Part shown: positions 49,401-58,136 of the stretch, one piece after another | Position numbering within the stretch: position 1 is the stretch's first letter | Layout: each line of letters opens with the position of its first letter | Origin: Chlorops oryzae | Taxonomy: Eukaryota > Arthropoda > Insecta > Diptera > Chloropidae | DNA length: 64,000 nucleotides | Assembly (NCBI GenBank): GCA_020466095.1 | Contig: CM035808.1 | Location: 41,821,555-41,885,554 of the forward strand | Direction of reading: 5' to 3' | Notes under the pieces: generated by a model | The model's database searches: none | What the model saw: only the letters and a program-made list of their open reading frames with translations | What the model was told of the DNA's origin: nothing | Program-made: the position numbers and the translations under genes

Positions 49401-50158
49401 GCTGCTATACAAATCCGTGGCCCTTGCCTCAATGATGTTAGGGGTAGCGTTGATGTCTGACTGCCTTTCATCTTAAAGGTCAGTTTTTTCTTAATCGTGT
49501 CCATAATAGTCCTATTCCAGAGCATGTCTCGCCCAAGGAGTCCATCTGCTGGCAGGGTGCTATTGTATGGTACCACATGGAGTTTAAATTGTAGTTCCGG
49601 ATTTTGTCCATGCTGAATATTTATTGATCCCATGGTACGCGTATCGCCTCCGAACGCTCCTCTTAAAAATTTCTTTTCATCATCGTTTATAAGTGTATTT
49701 TTGTTTAATGCCTCTCTCTTTACCAAACTCGTATCAGCTCCTGAATCAACCAACAAGGTGACCTTCCCATTGATAGCCTGTCCGCAGGGTATTTCTATGT
49801 AAGCATCCTCTTGTGGTGCATTCGATGAAGTGTACATTATGAGTTTATTAACTTCTTTGATAAACATTTCTCCTCCTTTTGATTTTACTATGCATACTTG
49901 TTTCCATAATCTTATTAACAACGAAATTAGTGTCCAAAACCATTCGCAAAAGTAGCTCTCCGTAAAAATTCTTTGTTCAGTGCGTTGATTGATTTTAAAG
50001 GGCTCCATATTTTCCGTTTTCCACACAGAATAAACGTGAACCCGTATATTGCTATCAAACGAAACTCTTTTCCTCGCCTTTTTTGATTCCTTTTTCCGAC
50101 TTTCCTCCAAATTGTTGCCGAACTCTACCTCCATTAGTTTTCTTAATTCTGATTCCAT
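46454..50158 (-). CDS. pol: Pol polyprotein: protease, reverse transcriptase, RNase H, integrase
   Basis: 1234 residues from the first ATG; the frame stays open upstream and overlaps the end of gag in the -1 frame, so the real product is probably made by frameshifting. Order: aspartic protease DSGAD (138-142); reverse transcriptase about 420-600 with YLDD (563-566); RNase H with TTDAS (710-714) and FTDHK; integrase zinc domain H890...H897...C927-C930, though its His spacing is only approximate; integrase catalytic triad D959, D1019, E1055 (D-x59-D-x35-E); basic C-terminal domain. No stops or frameshifts seen, so the enzyme set looks functional. It copies element RNA and inserts the DNA. Confidence 0.95.
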   Translation of the reverse strand: MESELRKLMEVEFGNNLEESRKKESKKARKRVSFDSNIRVHVYSVWKTENMEPFKINQRTEQRIFTESYFCEWFWTLISLLIRLWKQVCIVKSKGGEMFIKEVNKLIMYTSSNAPQEDAYIEIPCGQAINGKVTLLVDSGADTSLVKREALNKNTLINDDEKKFLRGAFGGDTRTMGSINIQHGQNPELQFKLHVVPYNSTLPADGLLGRDMLWNRTIMDTIKKKLTFKMKGSQTSTLPLTSLRQGPRICIAATVTIPPRAVRIIPIDTGLLTDELVVHKMEILPKVYIGETLTKPRNGIGYISVLNASEEKAKLEKGKSLEFCLFENYQTQEYSTINVCEGSQLDERLNTIMNTLRLDDTLNEEERHSLLAICKDYADVFHIKGDALSHTNVLKHEIQTEIGKAPVNIRQYRLPEAHKTEINKQVKEMLEQGIIAPSKSPWNAPIILVPKKAGADGTKKWRLVVDFRQLNEQTIKQVFPIPRIDEILDQLGCSRYFTTLDLASGYHQVLLDDYDKEKTAFSTGTGHYEFIRMPFGLTGAPATFQRIMNSVLTGLQGVDCFVYLDDIVIYGRNLTEHEMRLRRVLQALRENQLKIQTEKCQFLRREVVYLGHTCSEQGFLPDPGKVECVKNFPIPKNKKGLQAFLGLANYYRKFIPNAAELLLPLTALLKKDVEFVWTNDCQKSVEALKEAIINPPLLKYADFSKPFILTTDASNDALGAVLSQGTPGEDHPIAFASRALSDTEKRYSTIEKEFLAIVWSTKNFRCYLLGRPFTVFTDHKPLKGIANLKDQTSRLARFRHKLSEYDFEICYKSGKTNLNADALSRLPYTENCISVVTRAQKKATKENQSERVVIENNIKQEINGGRSEVEDMATFLTKPEDIKEVLKKFHDGPLGGHKGAIKTYLRIRRQYKWNGMQRDIRDYVKTCQSCQKNKCSKLDKMPMIITDIAHAPFDKIFMDMVGPLPETISGNKYILTFIDDFSKFFICTALPDAEAETVAKAFFNDVITKFRIPRVLVSDNGTNFTSKLFKEVCKLLGIKKIETTPYHPQANGALERSHRPLAEFLRTFAKEDGSNWDQWLNHAMHVHNNSVHCATKQTPCKTLFGFESDLPVNLKRKPDPLYNTDDYSKILKFQIQRTHDIVRNNQKIAKEKSKKYYDTKSKVREFKVGDKVWLKNQNRKNKLSPLWDGPYPITAIPTPVNVKLSIKGKEKTFHNNLIKLNHERSKNKSCKHFL

Positions 50159-50304
50159 TTGATTTTCGATTTCTTTTTTCTCCGTACATCTTTGTTCTTC
50201 GATATTCTTTTTATTCTTTGTAGAATCTGCCCCGTTTTTTCGTCTTATATTCGTTTTCGATTTTTGTTTTATATAAGGGGCAGAGGATGGCCTCTTTTCT
50301 TTTC

Positions 50305-50948
50305 TTAATTGGGCGTTCCAGTCTGTTGGCCAAGACTGGGCCGTCGTGCGTTTCCCGAATTCTTTTGTTGCTGAGGACAGTTTCTAGAGATGTGCCCCAC
50401 TCCTTGGCAATTAAAGCATTGAATCTCCGGACGATTGTTGTTACGGTTGTTGCCATTATCGTTTCTCGCTGCATTTTGCTGTGTATTGGTCGTGTGTTGT
50501 GGTGCCTGTTGCATTCCTGTCTGACGTGCATTGTCTTGAAAGCAAAAATTATTTGTACTGTGTCCTCTTACCTGACAACGCTCGCAGTACAAGCTACTTT
50601 GCTTTTTCCTACAATTTTCGACAGTATGTCCTCGCCGTGAGCAATATGTGCAGACCATAAATGTCTCCGGTGGCTTGTATCTTTCTGCTTTTGGTATGTT
50701 GGTGTTTTTCTGACAGTTTAGCCCTTCTTCATGTCCATAAATACCACAAAGCCTGCATAATGGCGTGTTCCTTCTTCTATAGCAAACGTCCCACAAATGT
50801 CCCATTTCCTTGCAGAATGCGCATGATAGTTCTGTCTGCATAGGTATCGTATTTAATGCATTTGTGTTGACTGTAGACGTGTAAGTAGCGTTTGGAGCTT
50901 TTATCCTTAGAAGTTCCTCTAATTTTATCGCTGACTCGATTAATTCCT
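50305..50948 (-). CDS. gag: Gag nucleocapsid portion with five zinc knuckles
   Basis: The open frame from 50,841 holds five CCHC knuckles: three of C-x2-C-x4-H-x4-C (C7, C64, C142) and two of C-x2-C-x4-H-x5-C (C29, C86), counting from the Met at 50,841. A Gln/Asn-rich linker precedes the last. The frame is open upstream to about 50,960, where it meets the end of the first gag ORF one frame away. Zinc knuckles bind element RNA during packaging. Five is more than the one to three usual in insect Gag proteins. The stop TAA at 50,305 overlaps the start of the pol frame. Confidence 0.88.
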
Positions 50949-52069
50949 TAATATTTGTACCATTTAATTTGGTTTGCTATCTTTTCGTCTCTTAGACCTG
51001 TAAGAAATCGTCTCGCCGTCAAATCATGGTACTCCCATAACGAAGATTTCGCCTCTGGTCCATTCCATTTTTCTTTTATCACTGTTTCTGCTTCATTGAG
51101 ATATGTTTCCATTCGAGCTCCAAAAAGACTAGCCCGTTCTCCTTCTCTTTGAAAGCTATTATCTATATCCAGCCTTATATCTTCCAAAGTTCTCCTTGAA
51201 GCATATGTATTCTTCACAAAATGACACATTTCATCTAAGTTATGGAAAGTCTTTGGGCTCATTCGTTCGAATGCGTCTCCTGTTAGCCGTTGCTTGATAG
51301 TACTTATTACGCCTTGCACATGTTCTTCGTCGATTGTGGCTTTCAAAATTTCACATCCTCCGATAAATTTGAGTACTTCCTCTCTAAGTCCTGGTCCTTT
51401 CGCTCCCGAAAAATATGGAACAAGGAGATGCGCACTTCTGATGGCTTCGTTTATATTTGCTGCCATTGTGACTTTAATTTTCGGTACTTGTTGCTGTGTT
51501 GACCTTGGATTCTCTGTCTCGAAATGAGTTTGTTGGGCCGAATTACTTGTTGCTCGTCTTGTTGGAACTGGCGACGTTTCGCAAATTGTTCGTAATTCTC
51601 GTTTAAGATTGCCTATTTCCACTCTGAGGTATTGGATTTCTTTTTCTTTTGCCTTATTTTGTTCAATGGCGTCTGATAATTCGCTGTTTCCTACTGCCTC
51701 TTTGAGAGCTTCTCGCAGTGACTGGTTTTGTTCCTCTGACTCTTCAATGAGAATTGTTTCTTGATCTATTCTTTTTCGCAATGTCTGACAATTCAAGGTG
51801 AGGTGTTGAACAGTTTCTTCTAAATCTTTAATTCGCGTCTTTGTCACGACGTTCGCTGAACTTACTGAATTCTTTGCCTTTTCGATTAAGTAAATTGCTT
51901 CTTCCAATTGAGTGCAATGGGCCAATGCTAGTTCGTTTTGGATCAAAAGCAAAAACTCGCGATTTGGATTTATTTCTCGTATTAAACTCCACCCTTCCGC
52001 TTGAGCAATGCTAGCGTGTTCTTCGGACTCTTTTAGTTTTTGTTTTAAAGCTTCTAACTCTTTTTCCAT
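50948..52069 (-). CDS. gag: Gag, coiled-coil and capsid portion
   Basis: 373 residues starting at ATG 52,069, after a 0.65-kb leader. The first ~165 residues are Glu/Lys/Leu heptad-rich and should form a coiled coil. A Ser/Thr/Gln-rich linker follows, then a capsid-like helical region (residues ~200-370) with FSGAKGPGLREEVLKFIGGC and a ArgArgPheLeuThrGly-containing end, as in other Ty3/gypsy capsids. The ORF stops at 50,948, but the nucleocapsid frame continues directly one base out of phase near 50,960-50,970. This is most simply a one-base indel in an ancestral single gag, either real or a sequencing error. Confidence 0.88.
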   Translation of the reverse strand: MEKELEALKQKLKESEEHASIAQAEGWSLIREINPNREFLLLIQNELALAHCTQLEEAIYLIEKAKNSVSSANVVTKTRIKDLEETVQHLTLNCQTLRKRIDQETILIEESEEQNQSLREALKEAVGNSELSDAIEQNKAKEKEIQYLRVEIGNLKRELRTICETSPVPTRRATSNSAQQTHFETENPRSTQQQVPKIKVTMAANINEAIRSAHLLVPYFSGAKGPGLREEVLKFIGGCEILKATIDEEHVQGVISTIKQRLTGDAFERMSPKTFHNLDEMCHFVKNTYASRRTLEDIRLDIDNSFQREGERASLFGARMETYLNEAETVIKEKWNGPEAKSSLWEYHDLTARRFLTGLRDEKIANQIKWYKY

Positions 52070-52724
52070 TTAATCGACGGGAAAAAAACTCCGTTAAAAA
52101 AAATTTTACGTGCAAAAATCGATGTCGTAAAGGGCACAATCTCAAAATAGCAAATTACATATGTATGTAGTTTATTTGTGTACTTACCATTTTGACTGCG
52201 ATTCTGTTTTTGTCGATTGTTCTTTCTTCTCTTCGGCCCCTTGATGATTATTCTTTCCTCTGCCGCTGTTTTTTATTTAAAGTCAGTTATTCTTGTTCTG
52301 TTATAAAATTTTTTCAGGGTTTTTCTTTTATCCCCTTCCTGCTTTGTGCCGCTAAGGTGTCCTTCGGAAGTTTCACTCACACCCGGATCCTGACGAATTA
52401 GGTTTCACCACTGTTCGACAGGTTATAGCAGTACAGTACAAAAAGGTTCAAACAAATGAATCGATACAATTCGGAATATTTTTGCCATTTTTCACTAAAG
52501 TGCCTTTCGGAAGTTTCACTCACGCCCAGGCCCCACTGAATTAGGTTTCACCACTGTTCAGTAGGTTTCAGTGAATGACTCAAATATGCCCAATAAATAT
52601 CAATTTTAACCCACTGTGGCCAAACAATATTTTATTTTATTATTTTGCAAAGTTGACCTGGCACTTGCAATTTAAGTTAAAACTTCACGGATCGTAATTC
52701 GTTCCCAACTATCCTTAGTCGAAA
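52070..52724 (-). other. Retroelement 5' leader
   Basis: Sequence between the primer site and the gag ATG. It contains two related blocks with GGAAGTTTCACTCAC (near 52,366 and 52,509), an internal partial duplication. No ORF. Confidence 0.7.
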
Positions 52725-52737
52725 ACCGGCTGCGCCA
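52725..52737 (-). other. Primer binding site, tRNA-Ser
   Basis: Minus-strand TGGCGCAGCCGGT begins three bases inside the 5' LTR. Thirteen bases are complementary to the 3' end (ACCGGCTGCGCCA) that I recall for fly serine tRNA. Serine tRNA primers are known for 17.6/297-type elements. Confidence 0.8.
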
Positions 52738-52740
52738 TAA

Positions 52741-53372
52741 TGTTGTGTGTGCTGGGGGGAAGGACCTCGCGTAAAGCGCCAATAAGGACTCCGTACTTTC
52801 CCAAATAAAAACACTGACTTTATTCGGTTATAAGAAATGTTTATTTAATAAAGTCCTTTTAATAGTTTCTATTCTAGCTTACTTACTGCCCTAATCCCTA
52901 GCTAACACGCAGATCCACACTTTGTCGTCCTGGCTCGTAAGTAGGTGCGCCAAAGTTGAGATCTGATAGTGTACTTGTCGGTTCCAAAATGCAAGTCCCT
53001 TTCCGTTGCTCGATGATCAGCTTTTATAATCAGAAAGTGCTTTGCATGCACTTTCCTCGAGTCGATCATTTCCAGTGTGCTCTTCTGCGTCTCTGCATCG
53101 TTCTATTTCTTCAGCTGGCTGTTGTTGTCGCGCTGACCCAGTTCTCTTTCCATGTTGCTGCACTATTAAGTAATAATTGGTGACCCAATTCTGCATTTGG
53201 CCCACTGACCACTGTTTGAATATGATAGCTTCATATTTCAACCGTCGAGCTTTGTTGACACATTGCACCCGATCGCTATCGTTTCTTCGTTTCCGCATTA
53301 TTGATGACACTTTGCTATTTTCTTCTTAGTGCCGGCAGTGTGACGTGACTTCGGTAGAAGTGACTCACAACA
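52741..53372 (-). repeat. 5' LTR (632 bp)
   Basis: Same length and, on reading, same sequence as 43,214-43,845, including the shared internal ORFs. It would carry the promoter for minus-strand transcription. Followed at 53,373-53,376 by the AGGC target duplication. Confidence 0.95.
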
Positions 53373-53820
53373 AGGCGCTGCAGCGAGATGGACCAGCCTT
53401 CCAATATTTGATTAAATTTTTTCCGAAAATTTCCTATGCCAAAATTAAAGAAGGTGTTTTTATTGGACCAGACATCAGAAAAATCATGCGTGATGAACAC
53501 TTTTCGAAACATCTGTCACCTATAGAAGCAGCTGCTTGGTCATCATTTAAAGACGTTGTGGGAAATTTTTTGGGAAATAAAAAAAGCGACAACTACATAA
53601 AAATAGTTGGAGGACTCTTGAAAAATTATCGAAAAATGGGAGTTCGGATGTCACTAAAAATACATTTTCTCCACTCACATTTGGATTTCTTCCCCGAAAA
53701 CTTGGGCAAAACTAGCGACGAACAAGGAGAGCGCATTCACCAGGACTATTGCTGGTCCCTTATACGCGAAACAGATAGTAAACAATACAAAAGGCTCAGT
53801 TCAAATTCTGTTCATTTTTA
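53373..53820 (+). pseudogene. Fragment of the uncharacterised transposon-like protein, plus strand
   Basis: Open from the LTR edge through KALQRDGPAFQYL, IGPDIRKIMRDE, AAAWSSFKDVVGNFLGNKK, HSHLDFFPENLG and EQGERIHQD, then YCWSLIRETDSKQYK. Compared with the left arm, 58 bp are missing between HQD and YCW, bounded by a short GAC repeat, and the frame shifts so that YCWSLIR is again read. The N-terminal part of the gene is absent. The ORF then runs into the mini-me-like insertion at 53,821. About 180 bp at 53,373-53,550 have no counterpart in the left arm. Confidence 0.75.
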
Positions 53821-53964
53821 TACCCGACACACTCTGTGTCGAGGGTATATTGCGTTTGTTGGGTTGTGTGTAACACCCAGAACCAGTCGAGATAGACCAT
53901 ACAAAATGTATATAGAAATGATCAGCGTCACCAGGAGATTCGATTTAGACATGTCCGTCTGTCC

Positions 53965-54006
<42 letters not shown>

Positions 54007-55352
54007 CTGTCTGTCTGTATACAGTTATCTTATCGAAGGAGTTGAGCTATCTTGACAAAATTTGGTATGCGTGCTCACGGGGACATGAGTAAGAACAAGT
54101 TCGAGAATGGACCCGATCGGACCATTTTTAGGGGTACCTCCAGTACTAGGGTCTGTTACGAAAATCACAAAAACTGCTCTAAACTCGAAGTTTTTCAACA
54201 TATTTTGATGAAATTTGATATTTGAACATGTTTCAAGGCAAGTAATATGGTTTCCAAAAATTTTTAAAGTGGGCGTGGCAGAAGGGCGTTTTTCGAAAAT
54301 GGTCCCCTACACCCGAACTTCAAATGGGACTTGAACGAAAGTTGGCACTTATGCTTCTTTTGTAGCCATAAACATTCTCCCAAAAAATTTCCTGGATCGG
54401 TCCATTATTAAGGGTACCTCCAGTACTAGGGTCTGTCACAAAAATCTCAAAACTGCCTCAAAATCTGACTTTTTCCAAATATTTCAATGAAACTTAGGAT
54501 TTGCGCGTATATCTAACCCTCCGACTAGAATTCCAAAAAATTGGAAAAGTGGGCGTGGCAGAGGGGCAGTTTTCATAAAGAAATATAACAAAAGTCGGTG
54601 TATTGGGCCCCCATATGGCCTTAAACACCTCTTGATATTAAAAATTATTTGAACACGTGTGTCTGTGTCGGGTATTCTATTGTCAGGCTCGCCTGACTAT
54701 AACACCCTTACTTGTTAAAGTAAGTTTTTTGGTTTTAGCTTTAAAGATAGGTTTAAAATAGAATTTAAGTTTTATGTTTTTTAAGCCAGTTTTACCAACA
54801 TACACAATTCGAACTGAAATATACATATGAACGAGCGAAGAATATACCAAAAATAAAAATTCGTTTTTGTCATTTTCAGCAAAAATCCTCATAAAATTAG
54901 AACGACGCAACGGATTTTTTTTATTTTAGGCTCAAAACTTTTTCAATTGATTGTTCTTTCATTCAAAGTATTAAGACCTGGAATACCAGCCTTGGTTCGG
55001 AAATTATAACCATTTGAATTTCAAGTTTTTAAACAAAATCGCTAAAAATTGGAAATCAGCATCGCGTTTTTTGCCCTATAGCTTCCAAGTTACTGAATCA
55101 ATTCCAAATTTGTGTATAAAGGATATGTTGCGTTGTCATTCCTCTTTCATATGAGTACCAAAAACTTTGAAATCGGTTAAGGCATATAGGGTCTACGACC
55201 TCATTATTGACATAGACTATAGGTAAAAATGTCAAAAACCGTTATTTAACGATTTCTCAAAAACTTGACGTGATAGATAAAAACGGGTACCAGATTCGGA
55301 ATCAGCACGAAAAATTCCTATAGGGTCGCTATCCAGTTTCTCTGGTCCAAAA
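53551..55352 (+). repeat. Right arm of large inverted duplication
   Basis: Inverted match to 42,243-43,203 ending at CTGGTCCAAAA (55,352). It contains an 896-bp mini-me-like insertion (53,821-54,716) and a 58-bp deletion. Elsewhere mismatches are rare, for example GATAGATAAAAACGGG against GATAGAGAAAAACGGG. Confidence 0.88.
53821..54716 (-). mobile_element. mini-me/Helentron-like element, complete copy
   Basis: In its own direction it starts AACAAGTAAGGGTGTTATAG and ends GACACAGAGTGTGTCGGGTA. It contains (GTCY)n at 53,956-54,020 and two GTGGGCGTGGCAG phrases (54,271 and 54,549), also found in the 11-12 kb element. The left arm shows the unoccupied site (CATTTTTAAAGT), so the ends are known directly and there is at most one extra A, not a real target duplication. 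Helitron-like insertion is the best fit. Confidence 0.82.
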
Positions 55353-55496
55353 CCTTGTATACCTGTGTAATTCAAGCAACTGTGAATTTGACTGACTACC
55401 CTGAAAATGGAGCGTGCTGCCACATTTTGCGATATTTAAAAAAGTTTCATATTGAAAATGAAATTTAAAATAAAAAAATGTTTATTTTAATTTTAA

Positions 55497-55650
55497 AATT
55501 TTTTGCCCCTTGGCCCCTTAGGGCCAATATTACCAAGCATATTTAAAAAAAAATTTTAAAATAAAATCTGATTTTCATTTTCACCAACGAAATTTTTAAA
55601 ATATTTTTAAAAAAAATTTTAACTACCTCAGCAGGTCGTTTAAGTTTTTT
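55497..55650 (+). repeat. Dispersed repeat R, copy 2 (unoccupied MITE site)
   Basis: Direct match to 41,597-42,013 without the MITE. Contains CCCCTTAGGGCC at 55,514-55,525, the intact target. Confidence 0.8.
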
Positions 55651-57608
55651 TTAAGATATGGTAACAGCTCTGTTTTGGGCGGTAGAAAAACAGCTGATTA
55701 CATTCAAATAGCTGATTACGCAAAAAATCTGCGCAAATATGCGAAAATATTTTAAGGAGGCGTGCCTCACAAAAACGTCCACGCATATTAAAAAAATTTC
55801 ATCTGATAAAATATTTTTGGCTATAGCCAAATTAAAATGTAAAAATACGTCCCCGAATTGATCTATAATTAAAATGTATGTTTTTGAATGTCTAGTGAGC
55901 AAGGCTCTCGGTGAGCCAGCGAACGCTGCGATATCAATATTCGTTTGGTCAATTAAGGCTTGGAATTGTGGTGATTTTATTTGTTCAAACACGCAACCCA
56001 AGCCATCAAAATTTAGAGGTATATTCATACGGTTGCACAGTTCGCTAAATATTTCATTCCCTTTTGGAAACTGGTTTTCGCAATCCAAACCTTTTGAGTT
56101 GATTAGTTGTTCCAAATCCGTGACATTGAAATCTGGTGGTTGTGCTTGTGAGAGTCTAGCTGGTGGTTCTGCCAATAGTATAGCCGGGTCGAGTAAAGAT
56201 GGTGGTTCTGCCAATAGTATTGCTGGGTCCAGTATAGCTGGTGGTTCTGGCGATAGTATTGCTGGGTCCAGTATAGCTGGTGGTTCTGGCGATAGTATTG
56301 CTGGGTCCAGTATAGCTGGTGGTTCTGGCGATAGTATTGCTGGGTCCAGTATAGCTGGTGGTTCTGGCGATAGTATTTCTGGGTCCAGTATAGCTGGTGG
56401 TTCTGGCGATAGTATTGCTGGGTCCAGCATAGCTGGTGGTTCTGGCGATAGTATTGCTGGGTCCAGTATAGCTGGTGGTTCTGGCGATAGTATTGCTGGG
56501 TCCAGTATAGCTGGTGGTTCTGCCAATAGTATTGCTGGGTCCAGTATAGCTGGTGGTTCTGGCGATAGTATTGCTGGGTCCAGTATAGCTGGTGGTTCTG
56601 GCGATAGTATTTCTGGGTCCAGTATAGCTGGTGGTTCTGGCGATAGTATTGCTGGGTCCAGTATAGCTGGTGGTTCTGCCATAGTATTGCTGGGTCCAGT
56701 ATAGCTGGTGGTTCTGGCGATAGTATTTCTGGGTCCAGTATAGCTGGTGGTTCTGGCGATAGTATTGCTGGGTCCAGTATAGCTGGTGGTTCTGGCGATA
56801 GTATTTCTGGGTCCAGTATAGCTGGTGGTTCTGGCGATAGTATTGCTGGGTCCAGTATAGCTGGTGGTTCTGGCGATAGTATTGCTGGGTCCAGTATAGC
56901 TGGTGGTTCTGGCGATAGTATTGCTGGGTCCAGTATAGCTGGTGGTTCTGCCAATAGTATTGCTGGGTCCAGTATAGCTGGTGGTTCTGGCGATAGTATT
57001 GCTGGGTCCAGTATAGCTGGTGGTTCTGCCAATAGTATTGCTGGGTCCAGTATAGCTGGTGGTTCTGGCGATAGTATTTCTGGGTCCAGTATAGCTGGTG
57101 GTTCTGGCGATAGTATTGCTGGGTCCAGTATAGCTGGTGGTTCTGGCGATAGTATTGCTGGGTCCAGTATAGCTGGTGGTTCTGGCGATAGTATTGCTGG
57201 GTCCAGTATAGCTGGTGGTTCTGGCGATAGTATTGCTGGGTCCAGTATAGCTGGTGGTTCTGCCAATAGTATTGCTGGGTCCAGTATAGCTGGTGGTTCT
57301 GGCGATAGTATTGCTGGGTCCAGTATAGCTGGTGGTTCTGGCGATAGTATTGCTGGGTCCAGTATAGCTGGTGGTTCTGGCGATAGTATTTCTGGGTCCA
57401 GTATAGCTGGTGGTTCTGGCGATAGTATTGCTGGGTCCAGTATAGCTGGTGGTTCTGGCGATAGTATTGCTGGGTCCAGTATAGCTGGTGGTTCTGGCGA
57501 TAGTATTGCTGGGTCCAGTATAGCTGGTGGTTCTGGCGATAGTATTGCTGGGTCCAGTGTAGCTGGTGGTTCTGGCGATAGTATTGCTGGGTCGAGTGAT
57601 TGGCTTGG
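55651..57608 (-). pseudogene. 13-residue-repeat protein body, continuing the zinc-finger ORF after a TAG
   Basis: After the TAG at 57,609 the same frame stays open into about 37 units of EPPAILDPAILSP, with variants PEILSP and PAILLA. A missing base at about 56,680 (TGCCATAG instead of TGCCAATAG) moves the same peptide into the next frame. That frame then runs into a non-repetitive C-terminal region of ~110 residues (DLEQLINSKGLDCENQFPK, SELCNRMNIPLNFDGLG, FAGSPRALLTRHS) and ends at 55,651. I do not recognise this region. The last ~70 residues are low-quality and may be read-through into non-coding DNA. Two single-base lesions in an otherwise open ~720-codon gene suggest recent damage, assembly error or recoding. 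Confidence 0.6.
56157..57597 (-). repeat. 39-bp coding minisatellite, ~37 units
   Basis: Unit of the type GGTTCTGGCGATAGTATTGC plus TGGGTCCAGTATAGCTGGT on the plus strand. Variation is confined to a few positions (GGCGATAG/GCCAATAG; TTGCTGG/TTTCTGG), which points to recent expansion or homogenisation. All units keep the 39-bp length except the one with the single-base loss near 56,680. Confidence 0.95.
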
Positions 57609-57815
57609 CTAATCTGGTAATGATTGAATGATATTTTTATGTTTTTTGGTTTTGAAGTGTTGGTTTAAATTGCCAATGTTTGAAAAAGTTATGGCACATG
57701 TGTGGCACACAATTGGATTTGTATGGGTTTTGTAGTGCTCAATTGCATGGCGAAAAGTGGAAAATTTTTTCCCGCAAGATGTGTCCATGCACATAAAATA
57801 TTTTCTATTTGCCAT
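57609..57815 (-). CDS. Two C2H2-type zinc fingers (N-terminal part of the repeat gene)
   Basis: 68 residues from ATG 57,815, whose context CAAAATGG is a good insect start. Finger 1 is C9-x4-C14 with His residues in HAIEHYKTH; finger 2 is CHTC...HFKTKKH, a C-x2-C-x12-H-x5-H finger. Such fingers bind nucleic acid; the target is unknown. The ORF ends at TAG (57,609), and the very next codons continue in frame as PSQSLDPAILSPEPP, the start of the repeat array, so the two parts were most likely one protein. The upstream 5' region (57,816-58,100) has no ORF of note. Lies about 290 bp downstream of the PHD gene on the same strand. Confidence 0.65.
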   Translation of the reverse strand: MANRKYFMCMDTSCGKKFSTFRHAIEHYKTHTNPIVCHTCAITFSNIGNLNQHFKTKKHKNIIQSLPD

Positions 57816-58136
57816 TTTTGCAATATATTATAAAATCGTCTTTAGAGTACTACTTTACTTTAGTAGTTAACTGTAAATGTAATGTAAATGAGGAAAAATA
57901 GCGAAATTGAACGTAGACGACAGAAATGGCACTGAGTGGTCCGCATAGGATGCGCGAATGTTCTATATGGCGCGAATAGTTATAGCATATATTACTATAT
58001 GTGGCACTCCCAAAAACAACCGAATTAGTGATGCTAGAATGTTTTGAGTACTCCCTCAATTTTGCATTCTTGCAATTTTTTAATGTAAAGTTATAATAAA
58101 GACTTATTCTTTAAGGATCATTGCCGTGCATAGGGG

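Larger units (their letters stand above)
43214..53372 (-). mobile_element. Full-length Ty3/gypsy LTR retroelement (endogenous-retrovirus-like)
   Basis: 10,159 bp, transcribed on the minus strand. Layout in that direction: 5' LTR, tRNA-Ser primer site, 0.65-kb leader, gag (two frames), pol (protease, reverse transcriptase, RNase H, integrase), short env-like ORF, about 2-kb AT-rich non-coding stretch, polypurine tract, 3' LTR. The two 632-bp LTRs look identical, which implies a recent insertion. Gag carries one frameshift; pol is open throughout. A tRNA-Ser primer and an env-like ORF suggest the errantivirus side of Ty3/gypsy, but the closest named element cannot be given. It sits in the middle of the inverted duplication. 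Confidence 0.95.

Noticed and set aside
50211..50640. ORFs on both strands over the gag-pol junction
   Set aside because: Out-of-frame shadows of gag and pol.
55874..56704. Plus-strand Gly/Ser-repeat ORF, silk-like
   Set aside because: Antisense of the repeat gene; the minus frame is supported by the in-frame zinc fingers and the C-terminal region.
56157..57597. Possible CRISPR-like array
   Set aside because: Direct tandem units without spacers in a eukaryotic context; it is a coding minisatellite.
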